Shown here piece after piece: positions 1 to 10,689 of a stretch of DNA of 64,000 nucleotides. A program made the translations under genes and the position numbers. Within the stretch, counting starts at the first letter, position 1. Each line of letters begins with the position of its first letter. This DNA comes from Xiphydria camelus (taxonomy: Eukaryota > Arthropoda > Insecta > Hymenoptera > Xiphydriidae). The notes under the pieces were generated by a model, which was given only the letters and a program-made list of their open reading frames with translations, did not search any database and was not told the DNA's origin. The DNA lies in NCBI GenBank assembly GCA_963678675.1, contig OY783196.1, forward strand, positions 12,945,138 to 13,009,137, read 5' to 3'.

Positions 1-194
1 TCTAATAGTTTATTATTTTTAATTTTTAACTTTGTTTTCTTAATTTTAATTTCACTATTATCATAACTATCTACTAAGTTACTTATTATTACTATTCTAC
101 TACATATTACCACATTATAAAACCATTCCTGCAGCCCAGCTGCAAATTTTGTTTAATTTTGGGCAATAAAACTCCTTATCAATTAATCAATAAA
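1..194 (+). repeat. Probable 3' UTR of an upstream LINE copy
   Basis: AT-rich sequence with a small stem-loop at about 130-143 (GCAGC, loop CCA, GCTGC) and an AATAAA-like stretch just before the (TC)n run. The LINE to the right ends the same way: stem-loop, AATAAA, CAATCAA, then (TC)n. I infer this is the 3' end of a second, related LINE whose body lies outside the window. Confidence 0.4.

Positions 195-265
<71 letters not shown>
195..265. repeat. (TC)n microsatellite
   Basis: Nearly pure TC dinucleotide run with a few interruptions. It lies exactly where the reverse transcriptase frame to the right begins, so the serine-leucine runs at the start of that open frame are microsatellite rather than protein. 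Confidence 0.95.
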
Positions 266-1283
266 GGAGGGACGATGGCAGGCAATTAAAAAATCTGATG
301 GCACTCTCACTGGCTGGCAGGCCACCAACACTGGAGTTCCGCAGGGCTCAGTTCTAGGTCCGCTGCTTTTTTCTATCTTCATTAATGACATTGGGTCAGT
401 CATCAAAAATGCAAAGAGGCTAATTTACGCGGATGATCTACAAATCTATCGGAGCTCTCCCCCTGAAGAGATTGACAGTTGTATCATGAGTCTCAACGAG
501 GACATCGACAGAATTAAACGATGGGCTAGTGACAACTCGCTGAACCTCAACATCAACAAAACCAAAGCGATTATTCTTGGAAATAAGCGATTCATTAACT
601 TGCTTAAATCCTCGGATCTTCCACCATTAGGTTGCAACTCTGAGCGTATACCCTTTGTTGACTCTGTCAAAAACCTCGGTATTATCATCGACTCCAAACT
701 CACTTTCAAAGAGCACGTTCAACATGTCACCTCCAAAGTCAACCGAGCCTTCTACCAACTGCAACAAATGAGGCCATATACCAATACAGACCTACGGAAA
801 ACTTTGATTAACTCTCTGATTTTACCTCATTTAGAATACTGCTCAATTGTTCTTAATGGCTGTGGAGCCACCCTTGACCTCAAGCTACAACGACTCGTAA
901 ACCGTGGTATTCGCTACATCTTTGGACTGCCACGCGATACCTCAATCAGCTCCTACAGAATCAAGCTTGGCTGGCTGTCAGTTGAAAATCGGCGCAAACT
1001 ACACCTGGCAATTCTCACTTACAAGGTTCTCAACACGAGGCAACCTGAATTCCTAGCCGATTTGCTCTTTTACTACACCACACGAGCTACCAGCCGTTCT
1101 ACACATGCCCTTACACTAACTACTCCTCCTCATCGGACCGACTCTTACAAAGCCTCCTTTGCCGTTGCTGCCCCCTACGTGTGGAATGCCTTCCCTATGG
1201 AAGTTCTCGAGGCTCCCTCACTCGGCTCCTTTAAGAGTAAAGCTCAACAGTGGCTACTGGATGCGGATAGAAACCGTAGTTAA
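266..1283 (+). pseudogene. LINE reverse transcriptase, C-terminal part
   Basis: About 340 residues remain open. GVPQGSVLGPLLFSIFIND (palm motif B region) is followed by the catalytic YADD box (LIYADDLQIY). Next come the thumb and the C-terminal region typical of CR1/L2/jockey-like LINEs: LGWL...RRKLHLAILTYKVLN, then a TTRATSRSTH segment and the terminal SYKASFAVAAPYVWNAFP. The endonuclease and the N-terminal reverse transcriptase motifs are missing, so it cannot act alone. No internal stop is present, which suggests a fairly recent insertion. Clade assignment rests on the C-terminal pattern only. Confidence 0.85.
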
Positions 1284-1833
1284 TTATCGATAGGCAATAT
1301 TTAAGTTAATTGTCAATATTCTATGTCTTCACCTTGAGATACTGCTTGTGGATTTGACTTCTTCCTACTTATTTTGTTTAATTGATTTTACTTAAATGTT
1401 TTTGTTTACCAACGTGTTTATATCATTATATCATTATATTATGTACATTATTACTTGTTATTATACTTACACTTTTATTCTGTTACTATGCTTGCACTAC
1501 GCCCACGCTATTTTTTACATACTCGCTTATATTATTATTACTCGTTATGCTTTATACCTCTGCGCTGCTGCTGTTTGATTTGGTATTATTTAATTGTTTT
1601 TTACTTAACTGTTTTGTTTATCTACGTGTTTACGATTGTTAACTTTAAATGAGAGAGAACGCTTATTCATTATGCTTACACACTATTACTATTTTATTGC
1701 GCTCATACTTTCTATGTACCCGCTTAAAGTCTATTATATTTGCTTACGCTGTTTTAAAATTGTATACTATACGCTTGCCCTGATTTCAGGGCATTATGAT
1801 TTGTTCTATTTGAACAATAAACATTTCACCAAT

Positions 1834-1884
<51 letters not shown>
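266..1884 (+). mobile_element. 5'-truncated CR1/L2-like LINE with (TC)n tail
   Basis: The insertion starts inside the reverse transcriptase palm, runs through the stop codon at 1283, a 3' UTR of about 550 bp and a perfect 7-bp stem-loop (TGCCCTG, ATTT, CAGGGCA, near 1777), and ends in (TC)n. Short simple-repeat tails are normal for several LINE clades. 5' truncation is the usual result of target-primed reverse transcription. Confidence 0.75.
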
Positions 1885-1887
<3 letters not shown>

Positions 1888-1975
1888 TCCCCGTCTTCAT
1901 TTTGCTTCCCTCTTTCCCTTCTCCCTCCTACCCTTCTTCCTTCTTCCCTACTCTTTCCTGCTTCTTCGCTTTCTA
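1836..1975. repeat. (TC)n tail and polypyrimidine tract
   Basis: A pure (TC)n run from 1836 to about 1884 is followed by about 90 bp of C/T-rich sequence. It is the 3' tail of the LINE plus flanking low-complexity DNA. Confidence 0.9.
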
Positions 1976-3270
1976 GAATCTTGATTTTTCAATATTCTCA
2001 TACAGAATTACGAATATAACCGGATTACAGGTCGGGAATGGCTTTTTCGGGTCCAACATGTTTTGGAGGATAGAAGCAACGTGAGAGGAGCGTTCCATTA
2101 ATATACATATCGCGAACCGTACTGACGGAGGGGAAAAAAGAGAGGCAGGGGAGTGAGATTGTCGTGACTACCTTATATTCACGTACCGCGGATGAGCCAA
2201 CCCCATAAGTTTTGAATATCAACCAATTTCCTGCCAATATTTATGTGACGAGCACTTCACTGGCTGCGACGCGTGAGTGCAATCGCTAAAACCTACTTGG
2301 CATCGAAATGTAGCTCATTCTTACTTAGACGAATTTGGCACCCATTCGTTTATTTTTCTCTGTATCGCCGAATTTCTTGATAAGCTGTTGTACGGATGTA
2401 TTACACGTTTGACAGATATACTAAAATAACAAATCTTATTTCTTAAAAAATATTTTCTGGTGCCGAAAATTTAGATTATTTAAAATATTATCAATAAGGT
2501 TTTATAAGCTACCATAATTATTTGTTATCAAGCTTCGAATGAGTTTGCTAGCATGATTCAAAGAGCGATAAATCTCACGCTCTTTAAATCTCGCCTGTAC
2601 CATTACTTTCTAACCCACATGGCACGCAGTTTCAGAAACGTTACGACGTAGCATAAAAAATATTTATTTTAAAACCTTGCTGTTATGTTTCTGGTAGATA
2701 TAATGCGAAATCTTATACATATATAATTTCTAATACACAATGCAGTCCCAAAATTAATATTACAGTCAACAGACTTCTGAAATATATCAGATACGTTTCA
2801 TACGAAATGTGAACTTATCGTTTTCTTTTCAATTTAAATTACATTTGTAATGTTACTGATTGTCATGCAATATCTCAAGACTAACATTGCAGTTAGCGTA
2901 TTTATTAAATATACAATATATCAAATAAATTCTATTTGAAACGTGAACTTGAACATTTTTAAACAATATTAGATATCTACTATCCATTTAGAAATCCATA
3001 GAAATATTTAAATGTTCATTACGTATTCATAGATGAAGAATTGTTTAGGTTTCGACCTAGGTTATGTTAAGAATTTGTAATTAGATGTATTTTCTGTGTC
3101 ATGGTTTTAAAACGTTATAACTTAAAACTAGGACTAGTTAAAACTGAAATATGATACTAAAAAATTAGGAAATTGCTCCTGTTATTAAGCGCAGATGAAA
3201 ATGAGGTAAGTACAGGCAATGTAGGAAGAATTTACTATTTATTTTCCACATAGCACACAAAGTTTTACTA
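1976..3270. other. AT-rich non-coding stretch, nothing recognised
   Basis: Frames are short, and no inverted repeat partner was found in the window. Plus-strand residues near 2236-2275 (CDEHFTGCD) weakly resemble the second half of a THAP zinc finger, but no supporting sequence surrounds them. Confidence 0.5.
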
Positions 3271-3382
3271 ACGTTTCGGAAATGTTTCACATGAAATATG
3301 TAATGTTTCTGAAAAGTTTCACATGAAATATGTAATGTTTCTGAAAAGTTTCACACGAAACATGCAATGTCGCGCGCGCGCG
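3271..3382. repeat. 32-bp tandem repeat x3 followed by (CG)n
   Basis: Three 32-bp units start near 3271, 3303 and 3335, each containing GTTTC...GTTTCAC(A/C)..AAA. They run directly into a 12-bp alternating CG tract at about 3371. Confidence 0.85.
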
Positions 3383-3399
3383 AAGGCAAAGTGAAAAGT

Positions 3400-3725
3400 C
3401 TTATACTTTTCTAGTAGTTGGTGGTACGCTCCAAAGTCTGTAAAGTAGCCCCCTGCTGCGGCGAAGACCTCTTCATTTCATGAGAATTTCATTCCAGCTA
3501 GCCATTTATTCAAGTCTGGGAAGTGAAAGAAGTCGCAGGGAACCAAATCCGATAAATAAGGTAGATGCGGCAGCAATTCGAACTTCAAATCGACCAATTT
3601 CGCTGTTGCAACAGCAGATGAATGGGCAGGTGCATTGTCGTGGTGGAACAGAACTTTTTTTTTCACCAAATGGGGGCGTATACTCATCTTCGCTAGAAAA
3701 GTATCGTACTTTTCACTTTTCATTC
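3400..3725 (-). pseudogene. mariner transposase C-terminal fragment
   Basis: Minus-strand frame with the mariner signature FHHDNAPAHSS (second catalytic Asp), then HPPYSPDLAPCDFF-like LPYLSDLVPCDFFHFPDL (third Asp of the D,D34D triad) and KWLAGMKFS. An in-frame TGA follows, after which the frame continues as NEEVFAAAGGYFTDF, so the stop is secondary. The first catalytic Asp and DNA-binding domain are absent. A dead fragment. Confidence 0.85.
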
Positions 3726-3859
3726 CAACGGATATGTTATTTCAATTTAAGAGATTGCAATTCATAATTCGATTGGCCTTTGCAATCACCATCAACAAAG
3801 CTTTTAGAATTTTGCGGTCTAGATCTAGGATCACGGATTGCTTCTCTCATGGACAATTA

Positions 3860-4739
3860 TACAGGGTGAGCCAAATGTATGGAAACGGTGGAATAACTTT
3901 CGAGGGAGACATTTTGAAGAAAAATGTTTCAAACAAAAGATTTAAGATTTTTCCCTGGCCATCCAATGGTGACCTTGAATCTGACCATGAACTCGACCTT
4001 GAAGGTCATCCAAAGGTCAAGGTCGCTTTTTTAAATGGGAACCCCTATTTTTATGGCGGATTTGGAAGGAGCGGAAAATTTTACGTCCGAGTATGACCTT
4101 TGACCTTGACCTTGGATTCAAGATAAAGGTCAACGATCAAATAGGAAAGTTTTAGGTTTTTTCCCTGGCCATCTAATGGTAACCATGAATCTGACCTTGA
4201 CCTCGACCTTGAAGTTCATTCCAAGTTCAAGGTATCTTTTTAAATGGCAACCTATATTTTTTATGGTGTTAGCAACCGGCCACTTAAGGCAAGGTGACAT
4301 GAGCACAAAATTTTGGATAAATCGGTGGATATTCCAAAATTTTGCCACTATCTTGGATCCGTCATCTTGTATTGAAGTATTTTCAAAATCTATCTTCAGA
4401 ATCGTAATCAGCAACCCAAAAAAAAACCCGTACCACCTAAAACTAAAACTTTCCTATTTGATCGTTGACCTTTACCTTGAATCCAAGGACAAGGTCAAAG
4501 GTCATATTCGGACGTAAAATTTTCCGCTCCTTCCAAATCCGCCATAAAAAATAGGGATTCCCATTTAAAAAAGCGACCTTGACCTTGGAATGACCTTCAA
4601 GGTCGAGTTCATGGTCAGATTCAAGGTCACCATTGGATGGCCAGGGAAAAATCCTAAATGTTTTGTTTGAAACATTTTTCTTTAAAATGTCTCCCTCGAA
4701 AGTTATTCCACCGTTTGCATACATTTGCCTCACCCTGTA
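3860..4739. mobile_element. Fold-back element with TACAGGGTGAGCC ends
   Basis: Arms of about 295 bp (3860-4155 and 4445-4739) are inverted copies that start TACAGGGTG and end CACCCTGTA. The 290-bp centre contains another partial copy of the arm and a piece of the GGATCCGCCATCTTG-type repeat. No transposase is encoded; open frames across it are shared by both arms in mirror image. The arms are dense in AGGTCA/TGACCT hexamers. It belongs to a terminal-sequence group (CAGGGTG/CACCCTG) seen again at 18147, 31456 and 43854; two of those show a flanking TA. Confidence 0.85.
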
Positions 4740-4741
4740 TA

Positions 4742-6248
4742 TTGCGTATTCTAGAGTCGGAAAACCAGTCAATCTCTATATCTGCTCAGACAATGGAACA
4801 ATAACAAATATTGTACAGGGTCTTTAGGCTAAGTTGTGGTCATAGGACGATATGGTACGTAGCGCTTTGTAGGCTATAGGGTGTATGCTATTGGTCGGAG
4901 ACGCAAGAACTAACTAATAATATAATTCTGTTCGCATCGAATCGATTAAACCACGCGTATTTCTAAGTTTAGTTCTCTTAAGATTTTCTTTTAACGTGCG
5001 CTCAAGGAATATTTGACTCTCTTGCTATTCCAAAGGAACACGAATGAACAATTGAAGTTATGATACTTACTTTTGCTTTCTTATGATGGCAATCCACTTT
5101 TCTCTCTGAATCAACTTATACTCATATTTTGGGAAAGAATAGAATTTATACTTGCTATTTTTTGATGTATTTTGACAACTAATAACACAGCTCTTGCGTA
5201 CTCCCATGTTTAGACAATTAGACACTTGATATTATATGGAGAGACGTGACCAAGAAAGTTCAAGCTTTCACCACTAGTTGCGCACAATCGTTCGTCGTAT
5301 CCCCTCCAAGCAGTTGCACGGTCCCATTAACACGTTCGTCGCCGCGTCACCCAAGTACGGGTGACGCTCTTCTTGTTCAAGTTAAACACGATTTTCAATT
5401 GGATTTTTAAAAGGAATGTAATGGAATAAGCATTGAAATATAAATTTAGGATATACAACATAGAAATATTAAAAATATACACATTATAGTATACTTTTTA
5501 TTAATTTATATTTATGATAAAATGGATCCTTTATAATGGTGAAAAGTTAATGGATTGACCTGAATTCGGGTACCCGGGGGTTTTTGGGGTCGCTGATTAC
5601 GAATCTGAGGCCAGAATTGCCAAATTCGTAGATGGCGCTGCAATACTTCGCATGCGCCGTACCGTGGCGCCATCTAGGAATTTTGCAATTTTGTACGGAA
5701 CCTTCAACAAGAGCAGGAACGACTATCGACGTAGTGTTTGCTAGATTTTTAGACCATCTACAATCAAGAGTTTTCGTTTCCTATTTCAGTTACCACAAAT
5801 CAATTATTACTTTTCTAGATGATGGGGAAATGGAGATACAATAAATTATTTCTTATATTAACGGGGCTACATTGTTTGATATTGTTAGCCTACAATTCCC
5901 ATGCATTACCCAAACATTGATCATCCCTCTTTATTCGATTCTCATTTGCTGGTACTCACAAATAGTTTCACTTCTACCGCGCAGCTCTCTACGCAATCTT
6001 TTTTTCTGTGAGCGACCTTCTCACAGATTTTCTGCCCAATCGCTTTCTTCGCTCCTTGCGTGTCTCTCTTTTAAGTAATTAGCAATAGTCCGCCAACATA
6101 TGGTCATCCCATTTTCCTTGATATCGATTTTTCATGACTTTTATTTCTTGGTGAAAGAGTTCACCTTTTTTGCGGTTTTTTGTCTATTGAGCCTCAAGAC
6201 AACTGCAAAGTGTATGTTGTAACTATAAATAAAGATAAGATTCCTGAT
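4742..6248. other. Non-coding stretch with repeat fragments
   Basis: Mostly AT-rich. At about 5330-5390 a sequence TTAACACGTTCG...CGTCACCC resembles one end of a TTAA-type MITE, without a partner. At 5575-5690 a GGGGTCGCTGATTACGAATC block and inverted AGATGGCGC/GCGCCATCT words relate it to the tandem repeat at 6250. No gene is supported. Confidence 0.5.
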
Positions 6249-6515
6249 CAGCGACCCAAAAAACCCCCCGCTGTACCAAATTTGGCATGAATCCGCTGAT
6301 TTTCAAAAATCTCATTCGCCATATAGGATCCGCCATCTTGAATGTTTGAAATTTAATTTCAGATTCGTGATTAGCGACTCACAAAATTCCCGTATACCAA
6401 ATTTGGCATGAATTCGTCGATTTCCGAAAATCTCGTCCGCCATATTGGATCCGCCATCATAAATTTTTGAATTTCGACTTCAGATTCGTAATCAGCGACC
6501 AAAAAAACCCCTATA
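6249..6515. repeat. About 120-bp tandem repeat (GGATCCGCCAT family)
   Basis: Two full units (6250-6372 and 6373-6492) and the start of a third. Each holds CAGCGACYCA..., a TTTGGCATGAAT word and GGATCCGCCATC. Related single copies occur at 4330-4430 and near 5580. Confidence 0.85.
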
Positions 6516-6650
6516 GGGACCGTGCAAGGCGAATTGGGCGCCATCTGAAAACTGTTGTCTAAGGTAATTGGGAAGAATTTAACAAGCGCATCAAGGGCAG
6601 TTACAGTGAAATTCCTTTTTATTAATTAAAATTAAATATTTTTTTGTAAA

Positions 6651-6827
6651 ATGCCATCTTCGAAAAAAACCTGTTGCATCAAAGGTTGCTCAAATACACC
6701 AGATCGTGTACGAAATATTAATCCATCAGTAAAATTCTATTTCTTTCCTATAAGTAGTGTTCACTTGCCATGGAAGAATCATACACACAAACGTGTAAAG
6801 TGGATTAATGCAGTTAAAAATTGCATT
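6651..6827 (+). pseudogene. THAP-type zinc finger, N-terminal half
   Basis: Begins at an ATG: MPSSKKTCCIKGCSNTPD, then VKFYFFP and KRVKWINAVKN. The early C-x(4)-C spacing, the FYFFP block and the K-W-x-x-A block match the start of THAP domains, DNA-binding modules of P-element transposases and many cellular proteins. The distal C-x2-H pair is missing. The frame runs into a perfect hairpin (6799-6835) and stops. Either a truncated transposon gene or a lost host exon. Confidence 0.6.
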
Positions 6828-6835
6828 AATCCACT
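6799..6835. repeat. Short perfect hairpin at the THAP breakpoint
   Basis: AGTGGATTAATGCA and TGCATTAATCCACT face each other across about 9 bp. The THAP coding similarity ends here, so it likely marks a rearrangement. Confidence 0.8.
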
Positions 6836-6875
6836 GCTATATATAGTATTCTGATAATATATTATATAGGTGATA

Positions 6876-7402
6876 TACAGTAAGTTAAGTAAGAGCGTGT
6901 ACAGCGTTATTCATAAAAAATGTATTGAACAATGTTTTTTCCACATACATACATTTTACATGTTCCAAGGCAATGCGCAATTATTTTAATAATGAGTTCA
7001 ATCACCCACCAGCATCAATAATCGCTTGGCATCTTCGAGGCATACTATCCACTACATTTTCGGCGTATTCGCGGGGAAGTGCCTTCCAAATGCGTCGAAT
7101 TTCTCAAGATACATACATCAAGCAGAAGCTTCAAGGAAAACATGTCTTCACTGTGAATTCACTGTGAAGCAGCTATCCTGAGAAATTCAACGCATTTGGA
7201 AGGCACTTCCCCGCGAATACGCCGAAAATTTGGTGGATAGTATGCCTCGGAGATGCCAAGCGATTATAATTATTGATGCAGGTGAGTTAACATAATTGCG
7301 CATTACCTTGAAAACTGTCAAACGTATGTATGTGGAAAAAAACATTGTTGACTAAATTTTTTATGAATAACGACGTACACACTCTTACTTAACTTATTGT
7401 AC
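6876..7402. mobile_element. Tc1-like palindrome, two opposed 3' ends
   Basis: About 230-250-bp inverted arms around a short centre near 7150. Each arm holds the last about 35 codons of a Tc1-family transposase reading outward from the centre (minus 7002-7105, plus 7181-7286). Both keep the IRRIWKALPREYAEN / VDSMPRRCQAIIDA block typical of the Tc1 C-terminus, and the minus copy keeps its stop codon. All catalytic residues are missing. This is a non-autonomous fold-back made by joining two copies of one element end. Confidence 0.85.
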
Positions 7403-8030
7403 TTACCGCAATCTTTACATCATAAGTATTTGATACACTGGTTTGAGCTACAACTTTACAGGTTATAACGATATCTCCGTTTTCGGTGTCATCTACCTCT
7501 ATTACATTAAGTACATGAACCGATTCAAATAATTTTCGTCCTTTGACATTATTTTGACCTCGTATGAGGTGATTTTGGAGATTGGCCGAAAGCCATACTT
7601 AATAATTCTGATCATTTTTATAAATTCTCTAATAGCGTTACACTGTAAATTTATTCCCAAAAAGTACCTATTTCAGTCGTGTGGTCGCGCGCACATCGGC
7701 GAATACACTGCCCTCTATAGCTCGTGCACGGTCCCTATACCGAATTTGCTTTGGTTTAAGTCCATTAACTTTTTGAAAATCATGATCTCTGGCTGGTTTT
7801 TTGCGATTAAATGAATAAATTGATGTGATGGCCAAATTTTGACAATTGTTTCGTGATCAGGAAGCAAAATTACTACGGATAACATATATCGCATCAAAAG
7901 TATACCCCACTTTTTTTTTGTGTGACTGCGTAATTATTAATTTGCATTCAAAAGTAACGACAAACTAATGTATATTTCCTACAATTAAATTCATAGGAGA
8001 GTAGAAAAAACCATTTTTTCTATTTCTACC
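7403..8030. other. Non-coding stretch, nothing recognised
   Basis: No family match, no inverted partner found and no credible frame. Confidence 0.5.
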
Positions 8031-8033
8031 TTA

Positions 8034-8870
8034 CAAGGGAAGTTAGGGAACCCGAAAATTCATGAAAATTCCGCCATTCCGTGTGCAAGTAGAGTAGTTC
8101 AAGTGTAATACAAAAATACATTTCATTGGTGCGGTATTACGGTTTTAAGGGGTGAAATCATCCCTTGAAAAAAATGCAGATTTTTCTTCTTCACGGAATA
8201 ACTCCCGAACGGTGAAAGATAAGGGGAAAAAGTTTAAATAAAAGTTGTATGGTTTTTCTCGGTCTATAAAACTGGTGCAAAAAAATTCTGGAAAAGATAT
8301 TTTTTTTTAAGTTACCACCACCACCGACCCATAAAATTGGATTTTTGGATTTCTTAAGTCTATGTAAAAATACCTCTTAATAACCTCTTTCCATGCATCC
8401 GCAGTCTATTATGTATCTTTTTTTTTAATTTAGAAAACCTTGAACTTTAAGGCCGTTTTGACGTAAACGGTGAAACGGTCTTATGAAACGATATCTACAT
8501 TTTTATTTACATACATATCATACAGTTTTTAATTATTTTAGCAAAACACGTACTTACAATTACATGAAAAATGAAACTTATTGAAATGAATCAATGACAT
8601 GTATTTTTCAAACAACACAAATAAGATATCGTATGAACCTCAATGATAACGTTGAATGACGCAGGATCTATATCGACATTGAAGCCGATAACGTTTTGCA
8701 TAATGGGAATGTGTTTGACTCGTGACTATTATCACTGCATGCTGGCGAGATATCCCTTCATCATTCGTTAAAAATCTTATGTAAGTACGTTTTATGATTA
8801 CTATATTTATACTATACATACATATTTGTGACTGGAAGATGTAGCTTATCCGCAGTTACATTAATCAAAT
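8034..8870 (+). repeat. Left TIR of the 3.5-kb transposon
   Basis: Mirrored by 10690-11528, with some divergence and indels. Inner match: GATGTAGCTTA near 8838 against TAAGCTACATC near 10708. Non-coding. Confidence 0.85.
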
Positions 8871-9120
8871 TATGACATAAATAAACGAATTCATTCATTC
8901 ATTCATTCAATGAATCCTGATAAACAAAAAATTTGTATCTATATTGTACATATTTTATTAATGGATTATACATTAAAACAGTTGTAATGGTAGAAAACGG
9001 TGAATACACTAAAATTACGGATTATAATTTGTACAGTAGTGATATTGTTCATAGAAATGTTCAAAACAGAAATACCCGGCACACCATGCACAGCGTATGA
9101 AAGCAACTTCTCCACAAATA

Positions 9121-10621
9121 CTACCAACATCTGGGTATATGCTTTACACTCCTAAAGTAACAAAAATCTACAGGGTTTTGAAATTCATCGGGATGCGTTT
9201 CTAGATACCCGCTTTTGAACCAAGCATATCGGAAAAGATTTCTAAATCTAGGCGATGAAAGCTGGTTGTGTGTTAATGATTGCAATTTAATTATTTCATT
9301 GCGCGAGTGCAAACTAATATCTTTCTCTTGAAGAGGTATATTATCAGAAAATGTTCGAACGAAATTCTTCCAAATCCGGAATCCAAATACATCTAAAGGT
9401 TGAATGATACTAGTCGTTTCTTTCGGAATCATTGAAAACTGTACTTCTTTGTCTTGTGGGATCAACGTCTCTATCTGACTCGAACAATGTCCCGTATATG
9501 AGTCGAGTAGTAGCATGCTTTTATGGCCAGTATTCGGTAAATACACCTGGATGAACCAAGTTTTTAAATGTTCAGACGTAAGTTTACCTGATTTTGAAGC
9601 TTGAATGTAAATGTTAGCTGGACGAAATAGAGATTCTTCCACCCTTGGGCCAAATGTTCCTGTAGAATCCTTCAAAACTATGTATAGTGGTGAAACAAGA
9701 CGTCCATTTGCCGAAATGATAAGCATTATAGTACAGCTGTGTGTCGTAGATGATACTGATTGGACCGTTGCTTCTACCGTTTTTACTCCTAATTTTGCCA
9801 ATGTTCGCCCTGAATGTACTTCGAGGTTGAAGCCACTCTCGTCTGCGTTTTATATTTCTTCAAATCCAACAGTTGGTATATTTAATTTTACGTTTGATAC
9901 AAACGTCTTTGCAATATTTTGTAGGTTGTCAATATCTAGGAACGTAGATTGCGTCCTGAATATTGTTATTTTACGAGACCCGATTCTGTGTACTCTTTTA
10001 AATTTCCAAATCCACCATTTACTTGCCTTGAATTCGGAAAGGTCCACCAAGTCCTTCGCCATCAAAGCCCATAATCTTAAATCCATATCGTGAATAATAG
10101 ATCTTCTGTCACACGCTTCTTCAAATCTTTGCACTACGTATTCCGTAATAAATGCAATTTTATCTGCATTCGTTCCACCTTTTTGTACACTTTCTTCCCA
10201 TCTATATAGTTGTGGCAACGATTTAACTTTGCGAAATTTTGTCTGCACACTAGTGAGTGGTCGTCGGGCTTTTTTTCCGCTTTTCTAAAATTCAGCAGCT
10301 TTTCTCTTATAACTAGTCGACTTTTCCACCTTCGTCATCAACAATGCATTCTGCAGGCTCAAAATTATCTTCCTCTTCTGCTGAAACTGTAGGGTACTCT
10401 ACAACCTATGTTCCATGGGGTTCAGATGGATTAGCAAAATCCAATAAGTAATCGTATTCAATTAATGGTACGAGATCTACGTTTCTAAATGTGTTTATAA
10501 TGTCACGAATTTGATTATGAACTTCAATTTCATCTGATGTTATAGGGGTCTGTGCCAACTCCGTAATTTGAAACGTAGTCGTTAACATGTTTATTACGTT
10601 TGAAACGTTCATCGGCGTCAT
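9121..10621 (-). pseudogene. DDE_1-like (pogo-related) transposase, decayed
   Basis: Reading leftward from an ATG at 10621: an acidic N-terminal segment, stops and a frameshift near 10300-10410, then a segment ending in WWIWKFKRVHRIGSRKIT, a helix-turn-helix-like DNA-binding region. The RNase-H fold follows: NADESGFN (first Asp), LLLDSYTGHC (second Asp), IPKETTSIIQPLDVFGFRIWK (the QPLD region of DDE_1 proteins), and a C-terminal region to 9121. An in-frame TAA sits just before NADESGFN at about 9848. It would have cut and pasted the surrounding 3.5-kb element; this copy cannot. Superfamily assignment beyond DDE_1-like is uncertain. Confidence 0.75.
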
Positions 10622-10689
10622 TTTATAATGAAAAGCCTTTGGAGCAATGATTAATAACTGTTTCTAATAGAATGGCAACTAATTGCAGT

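Noticed and set aside
179..406. Minus-strand frame rich in Arg-Glu repeats
   Set aside because: Translation of the (TC)n microsatellite and the antisense of the LINE reverse transcriptase.
2025..2290. Possible THAP second half (CDEHFTGCD) on the plus strand
   Set aside because: Only a few residues fit and the upstream sequence lacks the first zinc ligands, so I could not support it as a feature.
3635..4772. Several 95-153-codon frames across the fold-back
   Set aside because: They are mirror translations of the same inverted arms (both strands share FEGDILKKNVSNK), so they reflect repeat structure.
5330..5390. piggyBac-type MITE at TTAACACGTTCG
   Set aside because: Only one end is visible; no inverted partner with TTAA was found nearby.
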